Part shown: in pieces, positions 33,456 to 41,846 of the stretch
Position numbering within the stretch: the first letter of the stretch is position 1
How the letters are laid out: each line of letters opens with the position of its first letter
Notes under the pieces: model-generated
Told to the model about the DNA's origin: nothing
What the model saw: only the letters and a program-made list of their open reading frames with translations
The model's database searches: none
Assembly (NCBI GenBank): GCA_934045075.1
Contig: OW203736.1
Span: 7,579,109-7,643,108, forward strand
Direction: 5' to 3'
Source of the DNA: Yponomeuta sedellus
Lineage: Eukaryota > Arthropoda > Insecta > Lepidoptera > Yponomeutidae
DNA: 64,000 bases
Made by a program: the position numbers and the translations under genes

Positions 33456-34102
33456 CTGATTTTCTGATTTATGATGCTGACTAAGACCAATACTTTCGTC
33501 GCGACTGGTCGATGCGTTGGGTGACCGGAAGGCTGGTGCCTATTTCGATCAGCGGCTGAACCTTGCAATTCAGCGAGATAACCATGTCAGCTTCTAGGCA
33601 CTTTACCAGACGATGGAAGCGATTTGATCTTAATTTTGTACTTAAATTCCTATTTTTTTTATTCTTTAACGTTATTAAAGCCGCAGTTTCTGTGCCATTT
33701 TGAATAAACCTTTCAAAATTAATGTATTTTGACCAGCCTTGTAAGCGCTTTACAGGCTAACGAAAGGGATTCGGTCTTAAATGACTACTTAAATTCGTAG
33801 TTTTACTTTCTATTACTTAGTGTTGCTATGTAGAAAATTATTATTACTATTATACTTTATTGCACACGAAACATTAAATAGAACATTACATAAGATAGGT
33901 TTATAGAGATTGTAAATCAATAAATATCGCTCGAAGCAATAAGATCACCAAATGCTTAACTTAATTTTTTTATTTAACAAACGATAATAGTGACTCCTTT
34001 TTTGTGGTTGTACAATAAAGTATTCTCTATCTAAAATATGAAAAACAGATACTTCTCAAATCTCAATTCAGAAATAGCGGCAATTTGAGAGCATAGTCTC
34101 GA
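33456..34102. other. No gene recognised
   Basis: AT-rich; a possible LINE-like tail GTACAATAAAGTATTCTC lies at about 34009-34027. Confidence 0.4.
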
Positions 34103-34420
34103 TATCAACCCTCGTATGTCACCACTGCTGGGGCACGGGTCTCTTCCTGCATCGCTGCAAGGTTAGGCCGTACTCCACCACGGGGATCCAGTCTGGGTTG
34201 GTGGAGGATTCTAAGACAGTGGCGGGCCTTACTGACAGAAGTTATCGAGCCACCCATAACTCCTCTGATATGGATTAACGACATAGTCTAACATGTCATG
34301 ATAACATGACATGGTACGGATAGCCAGAGGTTGCGGGTTCGAATCCCGGCATGGGTGAAATTTTTAGCCTCTAAATAGGTTTTTAAAGACATAGTCTAAG
34401 TGCTCGGAAAGCAGATCTAT
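34103..34420 (-). mobile_element. 5S-rRNA-derived SINE (family A) with nested insertion
   Basis: Decayed minus-strand copy (ATATCAACCCTCGTATG at the start). At 34292-34387 a 96-bp piece of the tRNA-like family C is inserted, flanked by a perfect 12-bp duplication GACATAGTCTAA (34280-34291 and 34388-34399). Confidence 0.75.
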
Positions 34421-34497
34421 AAACTACACCGTCTGAGCAAAAATTTCACACCGACGAAAAAGAGATAAAAACGACAAATTAACTATACGCGTATATT

Positions 34498-34695
34498 AAC
34501 TACGCGTTCTTGAGTGGAGACCGCGACTCGGCAAACGTAATGTAGGACGCCCTCCGACTTTGTGGGATGACGATCTGCGAAAAGCTGCAGGCAGATGTTG
34601 GATGAGGCAAGTTGAAGACAGGGCGCTATGCCGCTTATTAGGGGAGGGCTATGTCCAGCAGTGGACTAATATAGCCTGAAGAAGAAGAAGAAGAA
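34498..34695 (+). repeat. LINE 3' end with (GAA)n tail
   Basis: Same 3' end as 11560-11760 (GAGTGGAGACCGCGACTCGG, GAGGGCTATGTCCAGCAGTG), finishing in GAAGAAGAAGAAG. Confidence 0.65.
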
Positions 34696-35449
34696 ATTAA
34701 CTATTAAATCTGCTTATATAGCAATTACATAAAATATTACTTTTTATTCTTGTGCATCGTCTAGCTCAGTTTGGCCTTGAACGACACCTAAACAAAGCGA
34801 AACAAATCGCGGGTCTGATATCGGGTTGGGTCAATTCAAGGTCTTGGGTTCGATCCCCGGCCGCGTCAAACTCTGAAACGAACTTTTCTAGTTTGTCTCG
34901 GGTCTCGGATGTTATCTATGTATTTATTGTATTTAGTTGTGTGTACTATGTCATTTAGTCGTACTTAGTATAGGGCTAACGAGATCTGTGCAATATGTCC
35001 ATTAATAAAAAACTAAATCTTTATACTAATTCAAACTCGACTAGACGGCTGCGCCGGCCAGCTGTTATAAAGAAGTATTGTTACACTACTCAACGAGACT
35101 CAAATACTACAAAGACGGCAAGAAAATACCGCAGAAATCGACGCCCAAGTGAAATTATTGCCAAGGAACATTTTGGTCCGTATAATTGCTACCATTAAAT
35201 GTAGTTCCAAAACTGTTGTAACAGCAGATGTGCTGCACAGGGACAAAGCAAGGACTCCAACTGTAGGACGTCAATATTGCGAAACGAGATAATAAGTACG
35301 TGCAGAACTTTGACACCGACTTATCTTTTTATGTCAAAAAACGCAAAACAACACACTACATACCACAATAAACCAGATTTCGAAACAAAAGCAGGTTTCG
35401 TTATCAAATAAATAAAACAAAATCATATAAAGTCTATACAATATTTCGA
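34696..35449. other. Unassigned sequence
   Basis: 34760-34870 has a decayed tRNA-like head (GTCTAGCTCAGTTTGGCC, GGTTCGATCCCCGGCC). The open frame at 34995-35198 has no recognisable motif. Confidence 0.4.
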
Positions 35450-35515
35450 TATCAACCCTTGTATGTCCCCGCTGCTGGGGCACGGGTCTCTTTCTGTTTT
35501 GCAGGAATGTTAGGC
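35450..35515 (-). mobile_element. 5S-rRNA-derived SINE, left part split by the Polinton
   Basis: Contains the terminal third of the SINE (GATATCAACCCTTGTATG ... CAGGAATGTTAGGC), cut exactly at the target duplication. The SINE resumes at 52538 with TTAGGCCATACTCCACC. Confidence 0.85.
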
Positions 35516-35741
35516 AGTAGGTAGTTATTGGGCATTCTGGCTCACCATTTTTCGACATCACGCTCACGGCTCCGCCGTTCACTCGATGCCAAAAAAAGGC
35601 GATCCAACATGCCCAATAACTACGTTGGTCCAGTCGATAATTCCTGTTGCGGATAATAATTATGAAGTTAAACAAAAAAAATTCCAGCCATTGTATTACC
35701 TTGATTATTTTTTTCTTAAATACTGCAACGACGAAAGATTT
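35516..35741 (+). repeat. Polinton left terminal inverted repeat
   Basis: About 226 bp. The first 160 bp match the right end with one clear substitution (GGATAATAAT against GGACAATAAT) and oligo-A length changes; the inner 60 bp are more diverged. Within it, GTAGTTATTGGGCAT near the tip reappears as ATGCCCAATAACTAC about 100 bp in, so each end can fold back on itself. Confidence 0.92.
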
Positions 35742-35787
35742 TTTTTAGTTTAAGGTCGATCCTCAAATAAAACGCTTCTTGTTTCAA

Positions 35788-36480
35788 ATGAAATTCTTAA
35801 AACAAAAAAAAACATTACGTTTCAACTTGTTATGTCCTACGGAATATATACAACAAACATTTCGTCATGGATCTCTTCTACCTAATTCTATCAGATGCAT
35901 AATCTGTGGGCCATCTAATTGCGGCAAAACTAACCTAATGATTGGGCTTCTTTTGCATGAAAATGGTCTGCGCTATAAAAACGTTTACGTGTATTCAAAA
36001 ACTTTACATCAACCAAAATATGCTTTTCTAGAAAATGTTTTGAGATTAGTACCAGGTGTATCTTTCATGAAGTTTCATGCAAATCAGCAAGTTCTCAGTA
36101 CAAATGAAGCAAAATCTAATTCTATAATAATATTTGATGATGTTGCATGTGAAAATCAAAACAACATGCGTGATTATTTTGCAATGGGTAGACACAAAAA
36201 TATTGATAGCTTTTATTTAAACCAAACTTACACCAAAATACCAAAACAACTTGTTAGAGATAATGCAAACCTGATTGTTCTCTTCAAACAAGATGACATT
36301 AACTTGCGTCACGCATATGATGAACATGTTAGCACAGATATGTCTTGGCATGAATTTCGGAAATTGTGTGCAACAATATGGAGTGAGCCTTACAACTATT
36401 TAGTAATAAATAAAGATTGTGAGAAAAACCAAGGTTGCTATCGTAAGCAATTTGACACATTCGTAGTATTTAATTCATAA
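35788..36480 (+). CDS. FtsK/HerA-type packaging ATPase
   Basis: Predicted motor that pumps the genome into the capsid, as in other Polintons and nucleocytoplasmic viruses. The protein has 230 residues. Walker A is CGPSNCGKTN at about residues 42-51. Walker B is SIIIFDDV at about 110-117, followed by a sensor-like region FYLNQTYTKIPKQLVRDNAN, typical of the A32/HerA branch. The start is placed at the first ATG (35788); the frame opens slightly earlier with a TTG that need not be used. It lies 46 bp inside the left TIR. An AATAAAA just upstream could act as a TATA-like box. The frame is intact. Confidence 0.9.
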   Translation: MKFLKQKKTLRFNLLCPTEYIQQTFRHGSLLPNSIRCIICGPSNCGKTNLMIGLLLHENGLRYKNVYVYSKTLHQPKYAFLENVLRLVPGVSFMKFHANQQVLSTNEAKSNSIIIFDDVACENQNNMRDYFAMGRHKNIDSFYLNQTYTKIPKQLVRDNANLIVLFKQDDINLRHAYDEHVSTDMSWHEFRKLCATIWSEPYNYLVINKDCEKNQGCYRKQFDTFVVFNS

Positions 36481-36488
36481 CTAGAAAA

Positions 36489-36532
36489 TATATAAGGATG
36501 CAGCACGTGGTACTTTTGCATTCATATCAGTA
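36489..36532 (+). promoter_or_regulatory. TATA box and Inr-like TCAGTA
   Basis: TATATAA at 36489-36495 and TCAGTA at 36527-36532, 35-40 bases apart and 40 bases ahead of the first ATG of the next gene. The same arrangement precedes the paralogous gene. Confidence 0.5.
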
Positions 36533-36571
36533 AACTTGTTAAAACGAGAAGCAAAATTGATTATATTTAAC

Positions 36572-37537
36572 ATGGATAAACAATTAAAACAAATTGTTCT
36601 TGCTGCAGATGCAGTGAAGAAGAAATTCAAGAAAATGCGATGTATTGAATCCGATCACGAAAAATCTCTAGAAAATATTTTTAAACCAGTTATCAATCCC
36701 CTCAATCAAATAAGTGAAGCAGTCAAACATAAAGAAAATATAAAACCTATACCGAAAGAAAATATTAAAGACTTACCTCAGGATTATAATGAAGATGAAC
36801 CATATGATTGGAGTACTTTAGATGAAACGATGAAAAGGAATAGAAAATCTGATAATTTTCAAACTCCTTCTCAAAGTGTAGATCCCTCAGTGGAATCAGA
36901 TGACGGAATTTCTGATAAAGAATATGACAAACAAAACACTTACATAGGTGATAAAAATATATCAGAACATTCAGCAGTCAGCAGTGATCCTGATTGTTCC
37001 TCATGGTCGTTATCATCAGAATACATTAAAAACGTTCCTTTTGGTATTAGTCATGTTCAGGGTAAAATTATGATGGGGTCAGCAACAGTATCTATCACAG
37101 ATAAAAACATTATGATAGGAAAACACAACTACCACAAAACTCCTGGTTTGATGGAATTAATAACAAAACGATCACCGGATTCAGCATTAATAACTGAGAA
37201 AGATAAACTTAACTACAAGTCAATGCTTTTGGAGACAAACGTGCATAGAAGAGATAATGATCCAAGTAAACCAATAAAAAGTAATAAAGGGAAAAAATAT
37301 TTGGAATTCGTAAAACCTCACTTTGTCAAAACTCCGGAAAAACTTCCTACAGGTTCAGGATTGCCAACATTAAAAAAGTGGAAGAGAAATGTGGACTATA
37401 TTTATTGGGATGATCCAAATGAGTTAGTGGAAAGGTTACGACTATTGATTGCATCACGCGATGCTGGTAACACTGGACTTGATAATGAAATACTGTCAAT
37501 TATAGAGGAACTGAATGAATATGGTTTATTGAATTAG
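36572..37537 (+). CDS. Unknown protein, long paralogue (DUF8207-like)
   Basis: 321 residues from the first ATG. The N-terminal 150 residues are acidic and serine-rich, of low complexity, with a possible helical stretch at 5-50. The C-terminal half is a conserved domain starting IKNVPFGISHVQGK, then KTPGLMELITKRSP, LLETNVHRRDNDPSK, and a closing helix RLRLLIASRDAGNTGLDNEI. It shares this domain with the next gene (37761-38444), where the blocks read NVPYGVRMEKGKP, KTSGLVELLYKKRP, TNAHRCRYDPKK and LLIATKEAGHTGLDNDI. Such proteins are common beside insect Polinton genes. I recall the label DUF8207, but the name needs a profile search. Function unknown; virion or DNA-associated role is possible. 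AATAAA-type signals follow at about 37600-37620. Confidence 0.7.
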   Translation: MDKQLKQIVLAADAVKKKFKKMRCIESDHEKSLENIFKPVINPLNQISEAVKHKENIKPIPKENIKDLPQDYNEDEPYDWSTLDETMKRNRKSDNFQTPSQSVDPSVESDDGISDKEYDKQNTYIGDKNISEHSAVSSDPDCSSWSLSSEYIKNVPFGISHVQGKIMMGSATVSITDKNIMIGKHNYHKTPGLMELITKRSPDSALITEKDKLNYKSMLLETNVHRRDNDPSKPIKSNKGKKYLEFVKPHFVKTPEKLPTGSGLPTLKKWKRNVDYIYWDDPNELVERLRLLIASRDAGNTGLDNEILSIIEELNEYGLLN

Positions 37538-37685
37538 AATATATTTGAAACTAGATGCAGATCAGAGTAATATATTTTTATTTTCAACTAGTGCGAATAA
37601 AATACTTACATAAATAAAATAAAGCCTAATTTTATGTAATTCTTATTGTTATTATTTTTTTTGCTTACTTTCCATATTTTACGCG

Positions 37686-37732
37686 TATAAAACGACGAGT
37701 TCTTAGAGATTCGTCCATTTAGTTCTTCAGTA
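37686..37732 (+). promoter_or_regulatory. TATA box and Inr-like TCAGTA
   Basis: TATAAAA at 37686-37692 and TCAGTA at 37727-37732, then ATG at 37761. It mirrors the layout upstream of the first paralogue. Confidence 0.5.
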
Positions 37733-37760
37733 ACTAAGTAACCAAGTAACCTTCGCTATA

Positions 37761-38444
37761 ATGAACAATTCTGCTATAGCAGTTACGCTGCAGTCTACAC
37801 AAGCCAAGAAAAGAAATCTAAGTGAAACTAGTGCTTCTTCACCGAACACATCGAAACAAATATTGGAACATATGACTAATAAGCAGGTTCTCAGTGATTT
37901 AGAACTTGATCAATGTATCAAAAATAATATAAAGGAAAAGTCACCGGTATTATTAAATAATGTACCTTACGGGGTAAGAATGGAAAAAGGAAAACCTATG
38001 ATTGGGTCAGTACCACTTTTTATAAGAGATAACATGCTGTATATAGCAAGAAATTCTTATAAGAAAACTAGTGGTCTTGTTGAATTACTCTACAAAAAAA
38101 GACCTGATTTAAGTACTGTTACAGAAAGTGATAAACAGAATTACAAGACCATATTAATGGACACAAATGCTCACCGATGCAGATATGATCCTAAGAAATC
38201 AATCAATAGAAGCAGAGGATTTAAATATTTACAAGTTGTAAAACCATTATTGCACAAAAAAGGAAAAAATATGCAATTGATAAAAGAACATAATAAAAAT
38301 ATGGATTGGGCTTTGGAGCAACAGAATGAATTAGTGAAAACTTTGGAATTATTGATAGCCACAAAAGAAGCTGGTCACACTGGACTAGATAATGATATTA
38401 CGTTTATCACAGCTGAATGTAAGAAACGTGGTTATATTGATTGA
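37761..38444 (+). CDS. Unknown protein, short paralogue (DUF8207-like)
   Basis: 227 residues from a clear ATG. It has the same C-terminal domain as the preceding gene but a much shorter, serine/threonine-rich N-terminus (SETSASSPNTSKQ). The domain is at about residues 70-227, basic, and predicted to be mixed alpha/beta from its alternating pattern. Tandem duplication followed by divergence is the simplest history. Each copy has its own TATA/Inr, so the two can be expressed at different levels. Ends in an AATAAATAG context that can serve as a poly(A) signal. Confidence 0.7.
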   Translation: MNNSAIAVTLQSTQAKKRNLSETSASSPNTSKQILEHMTNKQVLSDLELDQCIKNNIKEKSPVLLNNVPYGVRMEKGKPMIGSVPLFIRDNMLYIARNSYKKTSGLVELLYKKRPDLSTVTESDKQNYKTILMDTNAHRCRYDPKKSINRSRGFKYLQVVKPLLHKKGKNMQLIKEHNKNMDWALEQQNELVKTLELLIATKEAGHTGLDNDITFITAECKKRGYID

Positions 38445-38507
38445 ATAAATAGTTGTGTAAAGTATTTTTTGTTTTATTATAACTCTAACCTTCGTTTCCT
38501 TTGCAAG

Positions 38508-38864
38508 ATGAACATCGATAAATTTGGTCATCATGTACATAAACGATTACGTTTGTTGGATTCATTTGAAATTACACCTTTAAACAAATTGCTGCTTCAA
38601 AATGATTCCGGAAATTATGATTTAAAACAGAGTAGATTAAAAGGATTGATATGGGCTGTAGATGGAGATGAAGCTGTAAGTAAAGAGTATGTTGACCAAA
38701 ACATTGAAAAATGTTGTAAAAAACAAGACATTCTTGCAGACCTTAGGATTTTAAGGACTCAATTGCAAGCGTTGCAGAAAGAATTAGAAAATAAATGTTC
38801 GAAAATTGAAGTGAATAACATTGTTAAAGATCATATAATATCATTGAGAGATATGAACAAGTAA
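38508..38864 (+). CDS. Small coiled-coil protein
   Basis: 118 residues from the ATG after CCTTTGCAAG; an upstream TTG at 38469 is less likely to be the start. Middle block LIWAVDGDEAVSKEYVDQNI is reminiscent of short repeats that precede coiled coils in fibre-like structural proteins. Residues 65-110 form a heptad-like helix (LRILRTQLQALQKELENKC). No enzyme motif. It lies between the duplicated genes and the integrase, on the same strand. A structural or scaffold role is possible; this is inference. Confidence 0.6.
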   Translation: MNIDKFGHHVHKRLRLLDSFEITPLNKLLLQNDSGNYDLKQSRLKGLIWAVDGDEAVSKEYVDQNIEKCCKKQDILADLRILRTQLQALQKELENKCSKIEVNNIVKDHIISLRDMNK

Positions 38865-38970
38865 ATAAATAGAAAGGACATACAAGTTTGCTACATTTTA
38901 TAAACAGAAACATAGCTGTTAACATACCTCCTTTAGAAATTATGAATATTCACTAGAGATAGACTGAAAA

Positions 38971-39900
38971 ATGAAGAAACAAGTGGTTAATGAAATTCAT
39001 AAAAATGCAAGAAAAAATTTCCTACGACGTTCTGTTCATCTTAAAGGTATAGATGATTTGTGGCAAGCAGATCTTATCGACTTAATTTCATTGAAGATAC
39101 ACAATAATGGATTTAAGTTTATTCTGATTGTAATAGACTGTTTTTCAAAGTATGCGTGGGCTATACCGTTAAAAACAAAGACTAAAACCGAATCATCTCA
39201 TGCATTTGAAAGTATTTTGCAAAAAAGTGGAAGATGTCCTAGTAATTTACAGACTGACATGGGAACCGAATTTTACAACGATGAATTTAAAAAAATAATG
39301 AATTCTTACAAAATTAATCATTATTCTACTTACTCCGTTAAAAAAGCTTCGATAGTAGAGAGATTAATTAGAACGTTGAAAACGAAATTATTTAAATTAT
39401 TTCATCTCCAAGGTAGTTACAAATGGATTGGTAAGCCATTACAAAGTGTTGTTAAATCTTACAATAGTACAAAACATCGTATAATTAAACATAAGCCTAA
39501 AGATGTAAGTAAACTGAATGAAGATAATGTTATGAATAATATTAATAAATTCCATAGCAGTGCCCTTAAAACCAGAAAACCTAAATGTAATGTTGGTGAC
39601 TACGTTAGGATCAGCAAGTACAAAGGTGAATTTCAAAAGGGGTATACTCCCAATTGGTCTACTGAAATATTTACCATAAAGAAAATAAACAAAACGAACC
39701 CTATAACTTATGATATAGAAGATCTACGACATCAATCAATTTTAGGTTGTTTTTACGAGCAAGAACTACAAAAGACCAAATATCCTAATGTTTATTTAAT
39801 TGAAAAGGTTTTAAGGAGAAAAGGTAATAAGTTGCTTGTAAAATGGTTGGGCTTACATAAGAGTGAAAACAGTTGGATTGATAAAAAGGCTATAGTCTAG
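38971..39900 (+). CDS. Retrovirus-type integrase with chromodomain
   Basis: 309 residues. The rve-type catalytic core has DDE residues in WQADLIDL (first Asp), LQTDMGTEF (second Asp) and KKASIVERLIRTLK (Glu). After it comes an SH3-like segment (VGDYVRISKYKGEFQKGY) and a C-terminal chromodomain (YLIEKVLRRKGNKLLVKWLG, then SENSWI). There is no clear N-terminal HHCC zinc finger, so this N-terminus is short. It cuts and joins the element ends, which fits the 6-bp target duplication found. The chromodomain could bias insertion towards certain chromatin. Frame intact. Confidence 0.93.
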   Translation: MKKQVVNEIHKNARKNFLRRSVHLKGIDDLWQADLIDLISLKIHNNGFKFILIVIDCFSKYAWAIPLKTKTKTESSHAFESILQKSGRCPSNLQTDMGTEFYNDEFKKIMNSYKINHYSTYSVKKASIVERLIRTLKTKLFKLFHLQGSYKWIGKPLQSVVKSYNSTKHRIIKHKPKDVSKLNEDNVMNNINKFHSSALKTRKPKCNVGDYVRISKYKGEFQKGYTPNWSTEIFTIKKINKTNPITYDIEDLRHQSILGCFYEQELQKTKYPNVYLIEKVLRRKGNKLLVKWLGLHKSENSWIDKKAIV

Positions 39901-39926
39901 AATAAGCCCTTAGTCCATATCTAGTA

Positions 39927-40631
39927 ATGAATGGTGGAGGACTAGTTAATACTTTAATAAATAATTTGCCCTTTGAATTACATCTACCCGGTTACAATTA
40001 TTGTGGCCCAGGGACAAAGTTGGAGAAACGATTATCACGCGGAGATAGAGGTGTGAACCAATTAGATGACGCTTGTATGCATCACGATATCGCATATGCA
40101 AAATTTAACGACTTATCCAACAGACACGAAGCTGATTTGCGTTTATTAGACATGGCAAAGAGAAGGCTTAAATCGAAAGATGCTCAAAACGGTGAAAAAA
40201 TTGCAACATGGCTAGTTAGTAAAGTCATGAAGACAAAATTAAAATCAGGTGCAGGGATGAAACATTTTAATTCTTTGGTGACTAATATTAAAACTCATGT
40301 CAAGAAAAAAAAACCAAAAAATTGTAAAAGTGCTATAAAAGCTGCTTACTCGGCTGCAAGGAAGCTGACAGCTAATAAGAAATATGTTAATATACCGAGA
40401 ATAATTCCTATTCCTAAGCATGGTGGAATTTTACCTTTGATACCAATATTCGCTGGGTTATCAGCACTAGGGAGTTTAGCTGGAGGTGTGGCTGGTATAG
40501 CGAAGACAGTAAACGACTATAAAATAGCACAAAATGCTAATAAGGAAACAATTGCTTTAGGCAAAGGTTTATATATCAAACCCTACCGAACCGGTAGCGG
40601 ATTATTTGTCACAAGTTCAAAAAACTATTAA
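39927..40631 (+). CDS. PLA2-domain virion protein (parvovirus VP1u-like fold)
   Basis: 234 residues. Residues 15-65 form a phospholipase A2-like domain: calcium loop YNYCGPGT, then the catalytic His-Asp pair in DDACMHHDIAYAK, followed by a charged helix (NRHEADLRLLDMAKRRL). A lysine-rich segment covers 108-160. A glycine/alanine-rich hydrophobic stretch (LIPIFAGLSALGSLAGGVAG) at about 172-191 could insert in or lie on a membrane. In parvoviruses and adintoviruses this domain acts on endosomal membrane during entry; the same role here is inference. All visible catalytic residues are kept. The next gene's frame overlaps its end but starts after the stop. Confidence 0.85.
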   Translation: MNGGGLVNTLINNLPFELHLPGYNYCGPGTKLEKRLSRGDRGVNQLDDACMHHDIAYAKFNDLSNRHEADLRLLDMAKRRLKSKDAQNGEKIATWLVSKVMKTKLKSGAGMKHFNSLVTNIKTHVKKKKPKNCKSAIKAAYSAARKLTANKKYVNIPRIIPIPKHGGILPLIPIFAGLSALGSLAGGVAGIAKTVNDYKIAQNANKETIALGKGLYIKPYRTGSGLFVTSSKNY

Positions 40632-40660
40632 AAAGGCTGCCTAATCGTGCTCTTACCAAT

Positions 40661-40999
40661 ATGGATATACTAGAATATGCACAGGATATACCATATTTTC
40701 GAGGAGTGTTTATGAAAGATGCATTACCAAGCAAACCAAGGAGTACAGAATGTGGAGTAGTTAATTTAGATAACTCCACCAACGAAGGGACACATTGGGT
40801 AGCCTATGTAAAACTTAAAGACTATTGTGAATATTTTGATAGTTTTGGAAATTTGAGGCCACCAGTAGAGGTTTTGAATTATCTAAATAATAGTAATTTG
40901 TATTATAATTACATGACGTATCAATCATTTAATACTCTTAACTGTGGACATTTATGTTTAAAATTCTTGCAAGACTTTTGGAATAAATCTATAAATTAG
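40661..40999 (+). CDS. Adenain-like maturation cysteine protease
   Basis: 112 residues. The catalytic triad is visible as H in EGTHWVAYV, D in YFDSFGNLRPP, and C in LNCGHLCLKF. The order H, D/E, C is that of the adenovirus protease (family C5). The frame is open back to 40580, with a plausible LPNRALTN lead-in that has no ATG, so either translation starts at the ATG at 40661 or the protein is longer through an unusual event. It is shorter than adenain (about 200). It probably cleaves capsid proteins. It ends two codons before the next open frame. Confidence 0.88.
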   Translation: MDILEYAQDIPYFRGVFMKDALPSKPRSTECGVVNLDNSTNEGTHWVAYVKLKDYCEYFDSFGNLRPPVEVLNYLNNSNLYYNYMTYQSFNTLNCGHLCLKFLQDFWNKSIN

Positions 41000-41031
41000 C
41001 GTTGTTTCTTTTTATTTTCATCATATACACA

Positions 41032-41703
41032 ATGTCATTCACACTATCAATAACTGGCAATGAGTCACTGCTAACAACAAATTATTCCCCACCATTGCAA
41101 CTAGAGGGTGAATATGAGTGTGCTCTACTTTATCTATCTACTTTTAATTCAATTCCAAACATTGAAAGTAAGAATAACAAGTTCTACTACGGGGATAAAG
41201 ACTTTTGTGAAATACCTGAGGGAACATATGAATTGCAAGATATAAAAGATTACCTTAAAGGAAAAATTAAAGACGCCAATTTCAATCTATTCTGTAACAA
41301 TAATACTTTGAAAACGTATTTGTTTAGCTCCAAAGACATCCATTTTGAGAAAAAAAATGGTCTCGGCAACTTATTAGGCTTTGGCAAAAAAACGCTCAAG
41401 GCTAATGAATTACACGAGTCACAGTATCCTGTCAACATTCTTTCAACTACTGTGGTGAGGATAGAATGTGATATAGTAAGTGGATCATATATAAACGGTG
41501 TATCTAGCCACATTATTCACGAGTTTGCGCCTAACGTGCCACCAGGTTACAGATTAATAGAAATTCCTAAGAACATCATTTATTTTCCTGTTAACCAAAA
41601 TAATATAAGTAGCATAAATATAAGGATACTGGATATTAATAATCATTTAATTAACTTACGTGGAGAAGAGCTGCAACTATATTTACATCTTAAGAAAAAA
41701 TGA
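41032..41703 (+). CDS. Minor capsid (penton-like) protein
   Basis: 223 residues from the ATG in ACACAATGTC; a TTG 30 bases earlier in the same frame gives an unlikely hydrophobic leader. It opens MSFTLSITGNESLLTTNYSP and has regularly alternating beta-strand patterns (YRLIEIPKNIIYFPVNQ; INIRILDINNHLINLRGEEL), as in single jelly-roll penton proteins of Polintons. No enzyme motif. The stop TGA overlaps the ATG of the following mini-gene (ATGA at 41700-41703). Position immediately before the major capsid gene supports the call. Confidence 0.8.
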   Translation: MSFTLSITGNESLLTTNYSPPLQLEGEYECALLYLSTFNSIPNIESKNNKFYYGDKDFCEIPEGTYELQDIKDYLKGKIKDANFNLFCNNNTLKTYLFSSKDIHFEKKNGLGNLLGFGKKTLKANELHESQYPVNILSTTVVRIECDIVSGSYINGVSSHIIHEFAPNVPPGYRLIEIPKNIIYFPVNQNNISSINIRILDINNHLINLRGEELQLYLHLKKK

Positions 41704-41846
41704 TAGAATTCAATAAAACCTCTCCACCAAAACATAAAATCATTAGTCACAATTTCATCACTAACAAGGAAAGAACTCTGAAGAAAAAAAAAATATTATC
41801 ACCAGAAAACAAAGAATTTCTTAAATTAATTGGGTTGTCAAAATGA
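41700..41846 (+). CDS. 48-codon mini-gene between the capsid genes
   Basis: Too short for usual gene callers. The ATG at 41700 overlaps the stop of the penton gene (ATGA), and its TGA at 41844 overlaps the ATG of the major capsid gene (ATGAG). The product is 48 residues, very basic (about 13 Lys/Arg/His), starting MIEFNKTSPPKHK and ending LSPENKEFLKLIGLSK. It fills the whole gap with no spare base, so chance is unlikely. A small basic protein at this place could bind DNA in the capsid, like core peptides of adenoviruses, or it may be a coupling device. Both are inference. Confidence 0.7.
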   Translation: MIEFNKTSPPKHKIISHNFITNKERTLKKKKILSPENKEFLKLIGLSK

